From a virus, in the IMG/VR virus record IMGVR_UViG_3300009081_000001, positions 1 to 64,000 of that record: DNA of 64,000 nucleotides, one strand, 5' to 3'. The notes beneath the pieces are model-generated. The model was not told where the DNA came from. It did not search any database and saw only the letters and a program-made list of their open reading frames with translations. Every line of letters starts with the position of its first letter. Position 1 is the stretch's first letter. Positions 1 to 8,056 of this stretch are shown here, in pieces. Made by a program: the position numbers and the translations under genes.

Positions 1-187
1 CACCCTCTGCCAGAAGATGACCGGGCCACCGTTGCAGCTCAAACCACAAAGAAAGGTAAGGGGGCGGGACCGGGCGCTTCATCTTCTCTATGTTCACACC
101 CTGGTATTCTGCCCGGTCCCTATCCACCTTCTGCTTGTAGAGGGCGTATTCCTTGCAGTACTGGGATACGTCCTCTATGAGCTGCAC
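1..187 (-). CDS. Tail assembly chaperone extension (partial)
   Basis: The reading frame is open from a GTG at 187 to the window edge, without a stop. It lies in the -1 frame relative to the preceding chaperone gene, whose stop codon is three bases upstream. In siphoviruses the gene after the tail tube is commonly a chaperone pair (gpG/gpGT of lambda) joined by a -1 ribosomal slip, and position and frame fit that here. It could also start independently at the GTG. The 3' part is outside the window. Confidence 0.55.
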   Translation of the reverse strand, partial: MQLIEDVSQYCKEYALYKQKVDRDRAEYQGVNIEKMKRPVPPPYLSLWFELQRWPGHLLAEG

Positions 188-189
188 TT

Positions 190-642
190 TTAGGCTTCCC
201 CCAGGCCGGGGTTTCTCCAGTTAAACGGGGGATGCCACTCTACCAGCTTCTCGATGATCTCTGTTGCAACATCATCGGGCAGGCTATGGAATGCCTTGTA
301 GAACTGCGTCTTGGTGTTGGGCTCCAACATCTTCTTGGTAGCACGACAACTCTTGCCGGGTACAAAAAGGGGTTCCCCATCCTCACCGCAAAGGTTAGAG
401 TCTACCAGGCAGAGGGCCACACGCTCACTGTCAAGCACGTCCTCGGGAACGATATCCCGCTGCCGCACGGTGCCCTGCACTTCCGTATCCCACTCCAACA
501 CACTCTTGGCGCGGATCTGTGCAATCTGTTCCCGTTCCCACCGTCTCGGGCGCTGGAACTGTACCCACGTCTCGCCCGTCTCATCCCACTTCGAGAGGGG
601 GATAGCTTCGCTGACTTCAATACTGGGCAGTCGCTTACTCAT
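190..642 (-). CDS. Tail assembly chaperone-like protein (gpG position)
   Basis: A 150-residue protein starting MSKRLPSIEV. I chose the ATG at 642 because AAAGGA lies a few bases upstream; the longer frame to 741 lacks a good ribosome site. It is acidic and has no membrane segment. It sits two genes after the tail-tube gene, where siphophages place the tail assembly chaperone that coats the tape measure during tail building. The 3' end reads CTG GGG GAA GCC TAA, a run of five G before the stop that could permit a -1 slip into the following frame. Family assignment rests on position, size and the overlapping frame, not on a recognised motif. Confidence 0.55.
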   Translation of the reverse strand: MSKRLPSIEVSEAIPLSKWDETGETWVQFQRPRRWEREQIAQIRAKSVLEWDTEVQGTVRQRDIVPEDVLDSERVALCLVDSNLCGEDGEPLFVPGKSCRATKKMLEPNTKTQFYKAFHSLPDDVATEIIEKLVEWHPPFNWRNPGLGEA

Positions 643-712
643 CTTGTTCCGTTCCTTTCGTTGCTTCATTTGTGCGATGCGGGGGGTGATATCCAAGATA
701 CCACCCGCCCGC

Positions 713-895
713 TTACCGCACTTTTCCCTGGTTCTTGACACACAGGGCCACTAGACGTTCGGGGCTCACGACAAAGGTATGGTCCTGGTCCCACACTCGG
801 ATAGTCTCAAAGTCTTGAGCATACCGGGCTTCTGGTCCCAGGTCATACCGCTTATCTTCGCCTTGTTCCTTGATGATCAGAAAACTCTCACTCAC
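713..895 (-). CDS. Small hypothetical protein
   Basis: Sixty residues, GTG start at 895 preceded by AAAGGAG at good spacing. The protein is charged, begins MSESFLIIKEQG and has no membrane segment or cysteine cluster. It lies between the tail-tube and chaperone genes and is probably translated as part of the structural operon. No family recognised. Confidence 0.7.
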   Translation of the reverse strand: MSESFLIIKEQGEDKRYDLGPEARYAQDFETIRVWDQDHTFVVSPERLVALCVKNQGKVR

Positions 896-907
896 TCTCG
901 TCTCCTT

Positions 908-1936
908 TTAGCTCGGCCAGGCGTAGGCGCTAGTCAGGTTGCGCAAGCGCATGTACCAGTCATAGCCCGACGTGGCCCGCGCCACAGAGCCAGTCACCGC
1001 CATGCCGATCAGCTCACCACCGGCCAGGCGGATAGGATCACAGGCCCAGTCAACATTGTTGCCCCACACCTTCAGCTCGAACGGGGTACTGGTGCCGGTC
1101 ATATCCCCGGTGCTCTCCACATACACGTCAAAGGACGTGCTGTAGACAGTCGGTTGCCATGCAGTCCCGTTCCAGTAGAAGAGGGAGTACAGCGTCTTCG
1201 TCTCGTGCAGGTGCTGGAAGGACAGGGTGATGTTGCGCCCCAACACTGGGAAGTCGTAGGGGTAGTAAGAGCCAACCGTCTGCACCCGGCGCATATCGGG
1301 CACGATGTTGACAAGCTCGATACTCACCGCCGTAGCGGTTTCGATATCGCTGCCGTCAGGGAACTCCAGGCCACCCTTACAGCTAATGGGGATACTCGCC
1401 TCATCCTTGGCGCTGTGCGTCCAACCGCTGCCGTCTGGTGCGCTGATGGTCCGACCAACCACGTCATAACGCATCGTGGCGTATTCCCCCGGCGTGATCG
1501 TCAAGAGGAGCCTGGTAGGAACCAAGTCCTCCATCTGCTCGTACATAGCCGCCGTACCGGGGATAACCCGCCGCGCCGTCAAGTACTTGCCCGGTGCAGA
1601 GCTGTCAGCACCCGAAGGAAAGTAGTGCTCATAGTAGCTTACACCATCGGTCAGGGTGTTGGACGTGACCGAACCGGCGAAGGCGTACAAGAGCCAGCCG
1701 AGATAGTCATCGAGCACAGGCGGCATGACCACGCCACCACCAGAGAAAGCAGCAGTCTTAATGCTGCCCCCTGGAAGGAAGGTGCCACCGACTTGCGGCC
1801 CGATATTCCGAAACATCTGACCGGGAGCCACGTCTACCAGATTGGCACGGAAAGCGTAGAACGTCTCTGCCGCCGTACCCTTGGCCGCCTGTGGACCCAA
1901 CCAGAATTTACCGAGAGAGCCAGATTGCAGGCTCAT
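908..1936 (-). CDS. Major tail tube protein
   Basis: A 342-residue protein rich in beta-strand-forming residues, glycine and threonine, starting MSLQSGSLGKFWLG after a strong AGGAGG. It follows the head-tail joining genes and precedes the chaperones, the standard position of the tail tube subunit in long-tailed phages. The N-terminus (glycine-rich, tail-polymerisation-arm-like) and the absence of signal peptide or catalytic motif fit a structural protein. The ATG overlaps the end of the upstream glycosyltransferase gene by 4 bp, so the two are translationally coupled. Confidence 0.7.
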   Translation of the reverse strand: MSLQSGSLGKFWLGPQAAKGTAAETFYAFRANLVDVAPGQMFRNIGPQVGGTFLPGGSIKTAAFSGGGVVMPPVLDDYLGWLLYAFAGSVTSNTLTDGVSYYEHYFPSGADSSAPGKYLTARRVIPGTAAMYEQMEDLVPTRLLLTITPGEYATMRYDVVGRTISAPDGSGWTHSAKDEASIPISCKGGLEFPDGSDIETATAVSIELVNIVPDMRRVQTVGSYYPYDFPVLGRNITLSFQHLHETKTLYSLFYWNGTAWQPTVYSTSFDVYVESTGDMTGTSTPFELKVWGNNVDWACDPIRLAGGELIGMAVTGSVARATSGYDWYMRLRNLTSAYAWPS

Positions 1937-3192
1937 TTGTATTTCCTCCTAGTGAAAACCTCTTGATAACAGGACCACCATTGCTTCCAGGTGTTCTCGA
2001 TGGATCGATTCTGCTTGACCCATCGGTGCCCTGTGCGTTGGTAGTGCTCCCGTTTCTCTTTGTCCTTGATGAGTGTAGTGATGGCGCTGTACCAGGCGTC
2101 AGGCTCGTGGTCCACGATAATCCCGCGCTTGTTGCCCCATCCTACAACTCGACCATAGTAGTTGAGAGGGCTTGCCACAACCGCTGCCCCGCCCTCATTT
2201 CCGTCGGAAATGGCCCGACCCGCCGCTAGTCCCTCTGTTGCCTTGATTCCACTTTTGGCATGGTTGAACTTGTCGCCTGGATCTACGGGACAGAGAATGA
2301 TATCTGCTTGCCTGATGACACCTGGATACTCGGTATAGTCCCGAAAGTTCTTGTCGGCGTACAACTGTGCCGGGAACATCAGGGACAATTCCTCGAAGTA
2401 GTCAGGCACGAACCCCATGAGCAAGAGGCTCACGTTGCGGTTCTCGCGTAGCACTCGCGGTATCACGTCCTTGAGCACGATCCAGTCATGGTAGTGTGTG
2501 ACGCTGCCCGTAAGGGCGATAACCAAGCTCTCCCGGTCCCACCGCTTCCACCTGTCCCATCCCTGCCACTCGCTCCACTTGACGCAGTTGGGCAGTACGT
2601 AGACAGGCACGGTAGGGGCATACTGCTTTACAAGGTCGCGCATATAGGGTGTAGTGACCGTGATTGCGTCTCCCTGTGTAAGCAGCTTCTTGGCAAGGTC
2701 CACATGCTCCTTGTACCCAAGGTCGCGTGAGCCCCAGTGGTCGTCGTCGTACTCTAGGACAATGCCCACTTTCTGCCGTGCCATGCGTACCATGTCTAAC
2801 AGGTGAGCTTCACCCTCCAGGGCCACCCCCAACCGCTCCAGCCCGGCCTTGACGTTGGCCGGGATATCCTCGAACTTGGCCGTACCATCTGTACCGTAAG
2901 GAAGAGGGCGGTGCCTGGGCAGTACCCACAGGTCGTAGTCGGTTGGCATGGTCTTGTAGCCCTTGCCACCCGCCGCCCAACGCTGGACTCTGCCGATTGG
3001 TGCCCAGTCCAGCACGGAACCCGGCACCCTCTCCCGTATCTCTTGGAAAGGAATGCGGATCCTGTATGACTCGCACCCGCCCATGACCCCATCATCTCGT
3101 AGATGGATGGCTAGGACGGTGGGCGGCTTACCAGTCGGCTGTCGTCCAGGCTTGCGTTGTGGCGTAGTAAAGCCTGATGTACTTGCGTACAA
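1933..3192 (-). CDS. GT4-type glycosyltransferase
   Basis: A 419-residue glycosyltransferase of the GT-B kind. The N-terminal half carries LEYDDDHWG; the C-terminal half has ALTGSVTHYHDW and the sugar-nucleotide motif EGLAAGR...AVVASPLNYY. The TTG at 3192 is the likely start because GGGGAGG lies six bases upstream; it overlaps the preceding gene by 65 bp. Within the conserved EGLAAG-x-VVASP motif, at about residues 328-332, an extra I-S-D-G-N-E-G-G-A is encoded by a copy of the phage-wide palindrome, apparently an in-frame insertion. Its place inside the tail operon suggests it sugar-modifies a virion protein; this is inference. Confidence 0.8.
   Translation of the reverse strand: MYASTSGFTTPQRKPGRQPTGKPPTVLAIHLRDDGVMGGCESYRIRIPFQEIRERVPGSVLDWAPIGRVQRWAAGGKGYKTMPTDYDLWVLPRHRPLPYGTDGTAKFEDIPANVKAGLERLGVALEGEAHLLDMVRMARQKVGIVLEYDDDHWGSRDLGYKEHVDLAKKLLTQGDAITVTTPYMRDLVKQYAPTVPVYVLPNCVKWSEWQGWDRWKRWDRESLVIALTGSVTHYHDWIVLKDVIPRVLRENRNVSLLLMGFVPDYFEELSLMFPAQLYADKNFRDYTEYPGVIRQADIILCPVDPGDKFNHAKSGIKATEGLAAGRAISDGNEGGAAVVASPLNYYGRVVGWGNKRGIIVDHEPDAWYSAITTLIKDKEKREHYQRTGHRWVKQNRSIENTWKQWWSCYQEVFTRRKYK
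2197..2211. repeat. Palindrome copy 1
   Basis: In the glycosyltransferase gene; read I-S-D-G-N inside a conserved motif. Confidence 0.95.
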
Positions 3193-3775
3193 TCAGCGCC
3201 TCCCCTTCTTCCTGGTCTGTCCAGGCATCTCCCCAAAACGGACCCATCTGCACCTGTTCGCCAAAGCTGTCCACAATGGCCGCTTCGGTGTCTATCTTTG
3301 CCCCCGCCTCACGGAGAGCCTTGATGGTACGATTCTCTACCAGAGAGGCAAGGTGCCCGGCGTCCCGCCTTTCAAGCGTCAGGCCGGGCACCTCATCTCC
3401 CCATACCTCTATCTCGATAGTGAAAGCCCGCGCCATGCGAGAGCCACCACCAACCATCTCATAGTGAGCAGTATGCCTGAGTTGCGCTGCTTCCGATTCC
3501 CCGAAGGATGATATACGCCCTGTCAGATTGCCGCCCGACTGTAGCTGTGGATAGCGCATAGGGTAGTGAGGCCACTCCCTGGCGTTCTCTGGATCGTTCT
3601 CATGGATGAGCACGACAACGGCGCTTGGGTCATCCTGGCGCGGCCCTACCTTGATGGTCGTCATGCGGCTGGCATCGTCGGCGTCTATCTCGGTCTGCAG
3701 CTTGAGGGTAAGCAGATCCACCACGGCATCCATGATGAGATCGCACACCCCCTGCTCGGTAGGCATAGTACTCAT
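3128..3775 (-). CDS. Tail completion/terminator-like protein
   Basis: A 215-residue soluble protein starting MSTMPTEQGVCDLIMDAVVD. An alpha-helical N-terminus followed by mixed alpha/beta sequence, and its place between the adaptor and tail-tube genes, resemble minor capsid or tail terminator proteins. The start overlaps the upstream gene by 4 bp (ATGA-type coupling). No catalytic motif seen. The exact role (neck, tail terminator) is inferred from gene order. Confidence 0.55.
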   Translation of the reverse strand: MSTMPTEQGVCDLIMDAVVDLLTLKLQTEIDADDASRMTTIKVGPRQDDPSAVVVLIHENDPENAREWPHYPMRYPQLQSGGNLTGRISSFGESEAAQLRHTAHYEMVGGGSRMARAFTIEIEVWGDEVPGLTLERRDAGHLASLVENRTIKALREAGAKIDTEAAIVDSFGEQVQMGPFWGDAWTDQEEGEALIVRKYIRLYYATTQAWTTADW

Positions 3776-4443
3776 GTGCGGTCGAGCCTCACGAACTCAT
3801 AGACAACCGGCCCGGTGTACTGCTCTCTAAGCTCGATGTACCTGTCCATGTAGGCTTGTGCCTCTTCTGCAAGAGGGTTCTGCACGTTCAGGTCTTGCTT
3901 CCGTGCCCATTGTTCCAGCCTCGCCCTAGAGGCAGAGTAGGGCAGGAATGCCAAGTAAGCAGCGTAGTACAGTACAGCCAGCTCTCCCCACCTGTGCGTT
4001 CGCAAGTTGAGGGTATCCGTGTCCAATGCAAGCGGGCTGTGCGTGGCACCATAGTAAAGCGTGAAGCTAGTACCTCGCGGTTCCCTCGGGAGATAGAACT
4101 GCGTTTCCGTCGGAAATCCCACGACGTACCGCCTCGGCTCGTCGTTTAGTGCATACGCACCAGGCCGTATCTGCATCGGAGCAAGGTACTCTTGTGTAGA
4201 AGTGGACTCGAAGTAGCCGTACATATTGCGCACGTCTACCGCGTTCTCTGGCATATCGTACTCGTGTTGATCTGATACCACGGTGTAGCTGTTGCTCGAA
4301 GCAATGGGTACGTCCGTGGTCCACTGGGTTATAGCCAGATTGATGAACGTGTCCAGGTCAGTAGTAGTCCACTTCTTTGCAGCCGTATCCTTGAGGAACG
4401 TCTGCAGCTTGGAACGCAAGGTGGAGAGAGCTACCGTTGCCAT
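3772..4443 (-). CDS. Head-tail adaptor (connector) protein
   Basis: A 223-residue protein beginning MATVALSTLRSKLQTFL, with an N-terminal helical region typical of phage adaptor proteins that bind the portal ring (DLDTFINLAITQWTTDVP). It lies directly after the major capsid gene and shares one base with it. A copy of the palindrome at 4103 is read in another frame as G-F-P-T-E-T. Assignment rests on gene order and the helical adaptor pattern. Confidence 0.6.
   Translation of the reverse strand: MATVALSTLRSKLQTFLKDTAAKKWTTTDLDTFINLAITQWTTDVPIASSNSYTVVSDQHEYDMPENAVDVRNMYGYFESTSTQEYLAPMQIRPGAYALNDEPRRYVVGFPTETQFYLPREPRGTSFTLYYGATHSPLALDTDTLNLRTHRWGELAVLYYAAYLAFLPYSASRARLEQWARKQDLNVQNPLAEEAQAYMDRYIELREQYTGPVVYEFVRLDRT
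4103..4117. repeat. Palindrome copy 2
   Basis: In the adaptor gene; read F-P-T-E. Confidence 0.95.
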
Positions 4444-7400
4444 TAGGTGTTGCCCAACTTCTTGTACCCGGCGCTGGAGACGTAGCCAGAGGAGAAGATG
4501 ATCGCGGCCATCTCGGGACGGAACAGGCCGTAGCCGTGAACGCTGTCCCAGGTGACGCGGTACATCGCTTCGCGGTCGTCAATCGCCGGGGGGAACATGA
4601 GCTTGGGCGGTTGCGCGAATCCACCGACCACAGCACCAGCACCGGCAGCCACGATACAAGCATGAATGTGCAACCCCTTGGTGACATAGGCGTAGTTGCC
4701 ATCATCGAGTGCCGTGCCATAGGCTTTCTGGATAGGCCGGTCAAACGTCAGGCGCTTATTGTCCTCGTCAATGCTCACGATGCGCCGGTTGGTGATCGTG
4801 CCGTCCGTCGCATAGGGCGCATTGACCACGGTGTAGGGCTGAGTGGCCCCATCGCTCCGCAGGGTGTGGATCGTCACCACGTCGCCAACGTTGAAGTCAC
4901 CGATAGCGCCAGAATACAGAGTGCCAAGCTGGATATAGCTCGTCACACCGCTATGCTGGCCCTGCTTGTAGGTATCCAGAACCTTGGTCGAGTACAGGCA
5001 CCCGTCGCCCTCATCAATGGCCGCACTGACACCGGCCTGCGCCGTGATCACGCCCATGTTGTACAAAGTACACTGGGGCACCTGGACGTAGCGCAAGCCC
5101 TTGTACTGGCCCATCTCATACCGCAAGAGGCTACGGGCACCGATCTCGCTGTACTGCGCGATTGCCTTATAGTCTGCGTCCTGCTGCGCGGTGTAGATTT
5201 GGCCGGGGGATGCGAACGCCACAGCGTTGACACCGTTGGGCGAGTTCGGATCCATGACTTGGTTGTACATGAACTCCAAAGAGATATCCATCGCCAAGTC
5301 TGGATCGAACACGTCACTCGCGCCGATGTCTCCGAAGCCGGTCCCGCCACCGACGATGTACCGCACCGGAAGACTCAGGAACGCATTGCGAACCTGCGTC
5401 TCCATGTGGTCCACGATAGCATCAGCCATCAGTTGACGGCACAGGGGAGCCAGCGAACCGGCCTGACCACCAGACGAAACAAAGAAAGTGATCAGGTTGT
5501 CGTCCAAGTTGTTACTCTATCAAACCTATAGTATAATGTTCACAAACATGAAAGGAGCTTCCAATGTCTTATACGGTCGTTACCTGTCCTACTTGCGGCG
5601 GTGAGATGAACAGCAGATCCAAGAAGTGTAAGCACTGCACTGGTAGTAAGACTGTAGCCAGTCGGCCAAGCCAGATTGATACTTGCCCCATCTGTGGTGG
5701 GCCGAAGAACAAGACGGCTAAGACCTGTAAGGGATGCCAGTACAAGGACCGCAAGCGCACCTGTCATCCTCGCCGTAGGGTTGACTATCCAGACCTGGCC
5801 CTCGTTCCTGATACTTGGTGGCTTGCCTTTATCGGCTTCTTCATGGGAGAGGGTTCTGTTCGTCTGTACAAGTGTGGTCACAGCTTGCCCCAAGTTGGCC
5901 TTAGTATGTCTCTTCGGGCCGATGATGCCGCCGTAATGGAAGACATTTGCACTCATATTGGCGGCATTCTCTACGATGAAGTCAAGCCCGGTCTTAATCC
6001 TATGGTCAAGTGGGCTGCCCACAGTGCTGGTCATACAGAAACCATTGTTCGTGTCATGCTGCGTCCAGAGTTCCGCATCCTACCAGCTAAGAAGTGGGCC
6101 GATCTTGAGCTTGTCCTTGAGTATATCGACTGGCGCAAGTCCAAGCCCTACCACTTATCACCAGATGACCGGGAGATTGCTCTTAGCTACCCCGACCGTT
6201 TGAAAGCTATTCATGTTTGTAAGGTTCGATAGGGGGTAGGTTCTTTATCCTACCCTCTTACGGTTTCCCGTAAGTGCAGACTATATCTTCATCCGGTCTG
6301 GATGCCGGGCACTCTTGGGCAGCTTATTGCCTGTGCTGGCTCACCGCCTAGTCGTTGAACCTTCCCCATACTGACTTGCACTTTCAGGGGCTTGGCTGCT
6401 GATTGCCCAATCCCTAGACTTTTTAAACCTTCGCGCTTGCCGTTTCCAGCTACGCTGTAGTGTCTAGGGCTCTCAGGGGTTTCCAGCATTTCACCCGGTA
6501 CTTTCTACCGCATATTCCTACGCGGCCAAGCTCGATTTGAACTTGTTGAGGGCGATCTTCCCACCGTAGCTGGCAAGCTCCAGCTCGGTTTGCCAACCGT
6601 CTGCAAACATGGTCGGGAGCCACAGTTTGTTACTAGCGATACTTTGTGCTATAATTCAGAACTATAGCATTGTGTTCACAAGCCTGATAACTTTCTCAAG
6701 GAGAATAGAATGACACCTAACCCAAGACCGTGTAGATTATCACTTGCCGAGATGGTGAGCCTTTACCACGATGGGCTGTCAACTGAGGCGATTGGTGTTC
6801 TTGCCGACCGCGACCAATCCGTTGTCTTTCGCCAGCTAAAGAAGGTTGGTGTAGAGATGCGTCCTGCTCACGGTCCTGCAATTTACTCTGTCAATCACAC
6901 CTTCTTCGATGAGATTGACACACCAGAGAAAGCCTACGTACTTGGTTTCTTTATCACCGATGGCTGCGTAGTAGACCATGCTGGTAAGCAGAGATTGCAG
7001 TTTCACTTGAAGTTGAGCGATGCTGCACACCTAGAACTAATAGCGGCAGCCATGTGTCTTACTGCTCCTGTACGACTGCGGCCCAAGTATGCAGAGCTTG
7101 TCTGGTATTCCCGCCCTCAAGTGGAGGCCCTTGCTCGGCTCGGTGTTATGCCCCGCAAGTCTTTTACCGTTGGGTATCCAGCCCTGCGCCCGGATCTCCA
7201 TAGAGACTTTATCCGTGGCCTGTTCGATGGTGATGGTTGTATCAGGCCAGAGCGATTCTGGCTCTGTGGTTCCTCACTCCATTTGTTATCCACCGCTAGG
7301 CAGATTGTCCTTGATTCTGTTCCTCTAGAGCGAACCCTGCCCCCCATTGGTTCTCAAGAACGCCTGCACCAGCCGATCTATCGCTGGAGTGGCTGCAAGA

Positions 7401-8024
7401 TTCAGGCCCCGGTATTGCGCTGGCTCTATAAAGATGCCTATATTGCCCTTGAAAGAAAGCTATCAGTTGTTAAAGAACACTGGTCCTAGTATCGCCGGGT
7501 AAGCTGTTTATGCTTACCTCTCTGCCTTTCGGTCAGAGTTCGGACTATATCATCACCTTACTATTGCGTAAGGGCCGGGCACTCTTGGGGAGATTATCGC
7601 CTGTTCTAGCTCACTCCCTAGTCTCTGAACCTTCTCCCTACTATCATCGAATCTTCGGGAGCTTGGCTGCTGATTTTCCAATCCCTGTCCTTTTTTAACC
7701 ATCACGCTCACCGTTTCCAGTCTCGTTGTGGTGTCCAGGGCTCTAAGGAAGTTCCAGCAATTCACCCGGTTTAAGCAGCTCTGGCTAGTTCCAAAGCTCG
7801 CGGGCTCCGATTGCCGAGATGTCGGGCTCCAAGCCCCACAAGCCGGTCCAGATCATTTTCTTGGTCTTCATGGCGCTGAAGTCTACCTTGACCGGCACCA
7901 ACTGCGAAAGAGAAACCGTCTGCCGAAAGGCCCGTTGGAGTTCAGGAACGTACCAATCACGCTGATTGATGTCCCATGCACTCCAGGGTTCCAGGCTGTA
8001 ATAGCCGTCGAATGTAGTAGTCAC
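4443..8024 (-). CDS. Major capsid protein, split by two group I introns
   Basis: Three exons on the minus strand: 8024-7794 (77 codons), 6622 to about 6521 (34 codons) and about 5504-4443 (353 codons plus stop), giving roughly 464 residues. Exon 1 runs from MTTTFDGYYSLEP to ...GARE-L; exon 2 starts WLPTMFADGWQTELELASYG; exon 3 starts DDNLITFFVSSGG. Exon 3 (FMYNQVMDPN, VQVPQCTLYNMGVITAQAG, DEGDGCLYS) resembles N4 gp56-family capsid proteins. The exon 1/2 junction is supported by a P1 helix (exon AGCTT|TGG with intron CCAGAGCT, including a U.G pair at the splice site) and a 5-bp P10 pairing (TGGCT/AGCCA). The exon 2/3 junction is less certain. It follows the scaffold gene. Confidence 0.8.
5509..5537 (+). 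promoter_or_regulatory. Sigma-70 promoter of intron 2 endonuclease
   Basis: TTGTTA at 5509, a 17-bp spacer, TATAAT at 5532, reading into the antisense endonuclease gene. GTTCAC, the putative operator half-site, follows directly. The same TTGTTA-17-TATAAT arrangement is present in intron 1. Confidence 0.8.
5564..6232 (+). CDS. LAGLIDADG homing endonuclease with N-terminal zinc ribbons
   Basis: A 222-residue protein. Residues about 8-26 and 44-64 form two CxxC...CxxC zinc ribbons (CPTCGG...CKHC; CPICGG...CKGC). A LAGLIDADG-type motif follows (LAFIGFFMGEGSVRL), with the acidic residue in GEG. Such enzymes cut intron-less alleles to spread their intron. It starts at ATG 5564 after AAAGGAGC. It is encoded on the strand opposite to the intron and capsid gene, so it cannot be made from capsid mRNA and depends on its own promoter. 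One LAGLIDADG motif suggests it acts as a dimer. Confidence 0.8.
   Translation: MSYTVVTCPTCGGEMNSRSKKCKHCTGSKTVASRPSQIDTCPICGGPKNKTAKTCKGCQYKDRKRTCHPRRRVDYPDLALVPDTWWLAFIGFFMGEGSVRLYKCGHSLPQVGLSMSLRADDAAVMEDICTHIGGILYDEVKPGLNPMVKWAAHSAGHTETIVRVMLRPEFRILPAKKWADLELVLEYIDWRKSKPYHLSPDDREIALSYPDRLKAIHVCKVR
6627..6655 (+). promoter_or_regulatory. Sigma-70 promoter of intron 1 endonuclease
   Basis: TTGTTA at 6627, 17-bp spacer, TATAAT at 6650, followed by ATTCAGAAC and GTTCAC operator-like half-sites. It points into the antisense endonuclease gene. Confidence 0.8.
6710..7489 (+). CDS. Double-motif LAGLIDADG homing endonuclease
   Basis: A 259-residue protein. An N-terminal helix-turn-helix-like stretch (residues about 10-45, LSLAEMVSLYHDGLSTEAIG) precedes two LAGLIDADG motifs: AYVLGFFITDGCV near residue 80 and DFIRGLFDGDGCI near 170, each with the catalytic acidic residue. 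Two motifs imply a monomeric enzyme. ATG at 6710 is preceded by AAGGAG. It is antisense to its intron, like its neighbour in intron 2, but the two proteins are not close relatives (no zinc ribbons here). Expected role: mobility of intron 1. Confidence 0.85.
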   Translation: MTPNPRPCRLSLAEMVSLYHDGLSTEAIGVLADRDQSVVFRQLKKVGVEMRPAHGPAIYSVNHTFFDEIDTPEKAYVLGFFITDGCVVDHAGKQRLQFHLKLSDAAHLELIAAAMCLTAPVRLRPKYAELVWYSRPQVEALARLGVMPRKSFTVGYPALRPDLHRDFIRGLFDGDGCIRPERFWLCGSSLHLLSTARQIVLDSVPLERTLPPIGSQERLHQPIYRWSGCKIQAPVLRWLYKDAYIALERKLSVVKEHWS

Positions 8025-8056
8025 TTCTTATCTCCCTATGTTTGTGTGGGAGTCCT

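Larger units (their letters stand above)
5505..6520 (-). other. Group I intron 2 in the major capsid gene
   Basis: The minus-strand sequence contains a group I core: ACCGGGTGAAATGCTGGAA near the 5' end, AATCAGCAGCCAAGC, GTTCAACGACTAGG, and a P7-type AGATATAGTC around 6279-6290. All have counterparts in intron 1, so the two introns are relatives. The 3' end reads GTAACAACTTG|GAC, parallel to GTAACAAACTG|TGG in intron 1. A hairpin CCGCGTA-GGAA-TATGCGG lies at the 5' boundary. The 5' splice site is uncertain to a few bases because no canonical U.G pair was found. A homing endonuclease gene occupies the 3' part, antisense to the intron. Confidence 0.8.
6623..7793 (-). other. Group I intron 1 in the major capsid gene
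   Basis: The 5' splice site is placed after AGCTT at 7794 by a P1 helix to CCAGAGCT with a U.G wobble; the 3' end is a G at 6623 followed by exon TGGCT, which pairs with AGCCA upstream of the guide (P10). Core elements (AATCAGCAGCCAAGC, GTTCAGAGACTAGG, TATAGTCC around 7540-7552) match intron 2 closely. Length 1,171 bp. An endonuclease gene fills the 3' half in antisense. The sequence type resembles subgroup IA introns of phages such as the T4 td intron. Confidence 0.85.

Noticed and set aside
779-1966. 395-codon plus-strand frame
   Set aside because: It is the antisense shadow of the tail-tube gene and neighbours; basic low-quality sequence and no ribosome site.
4437-5531. 364-codon plus-strand frame opposite capsid exon 3
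   Set aside because: Mirror of the capsid codons; no ribosome site, and the minus-strand product is a clear capsid protein.
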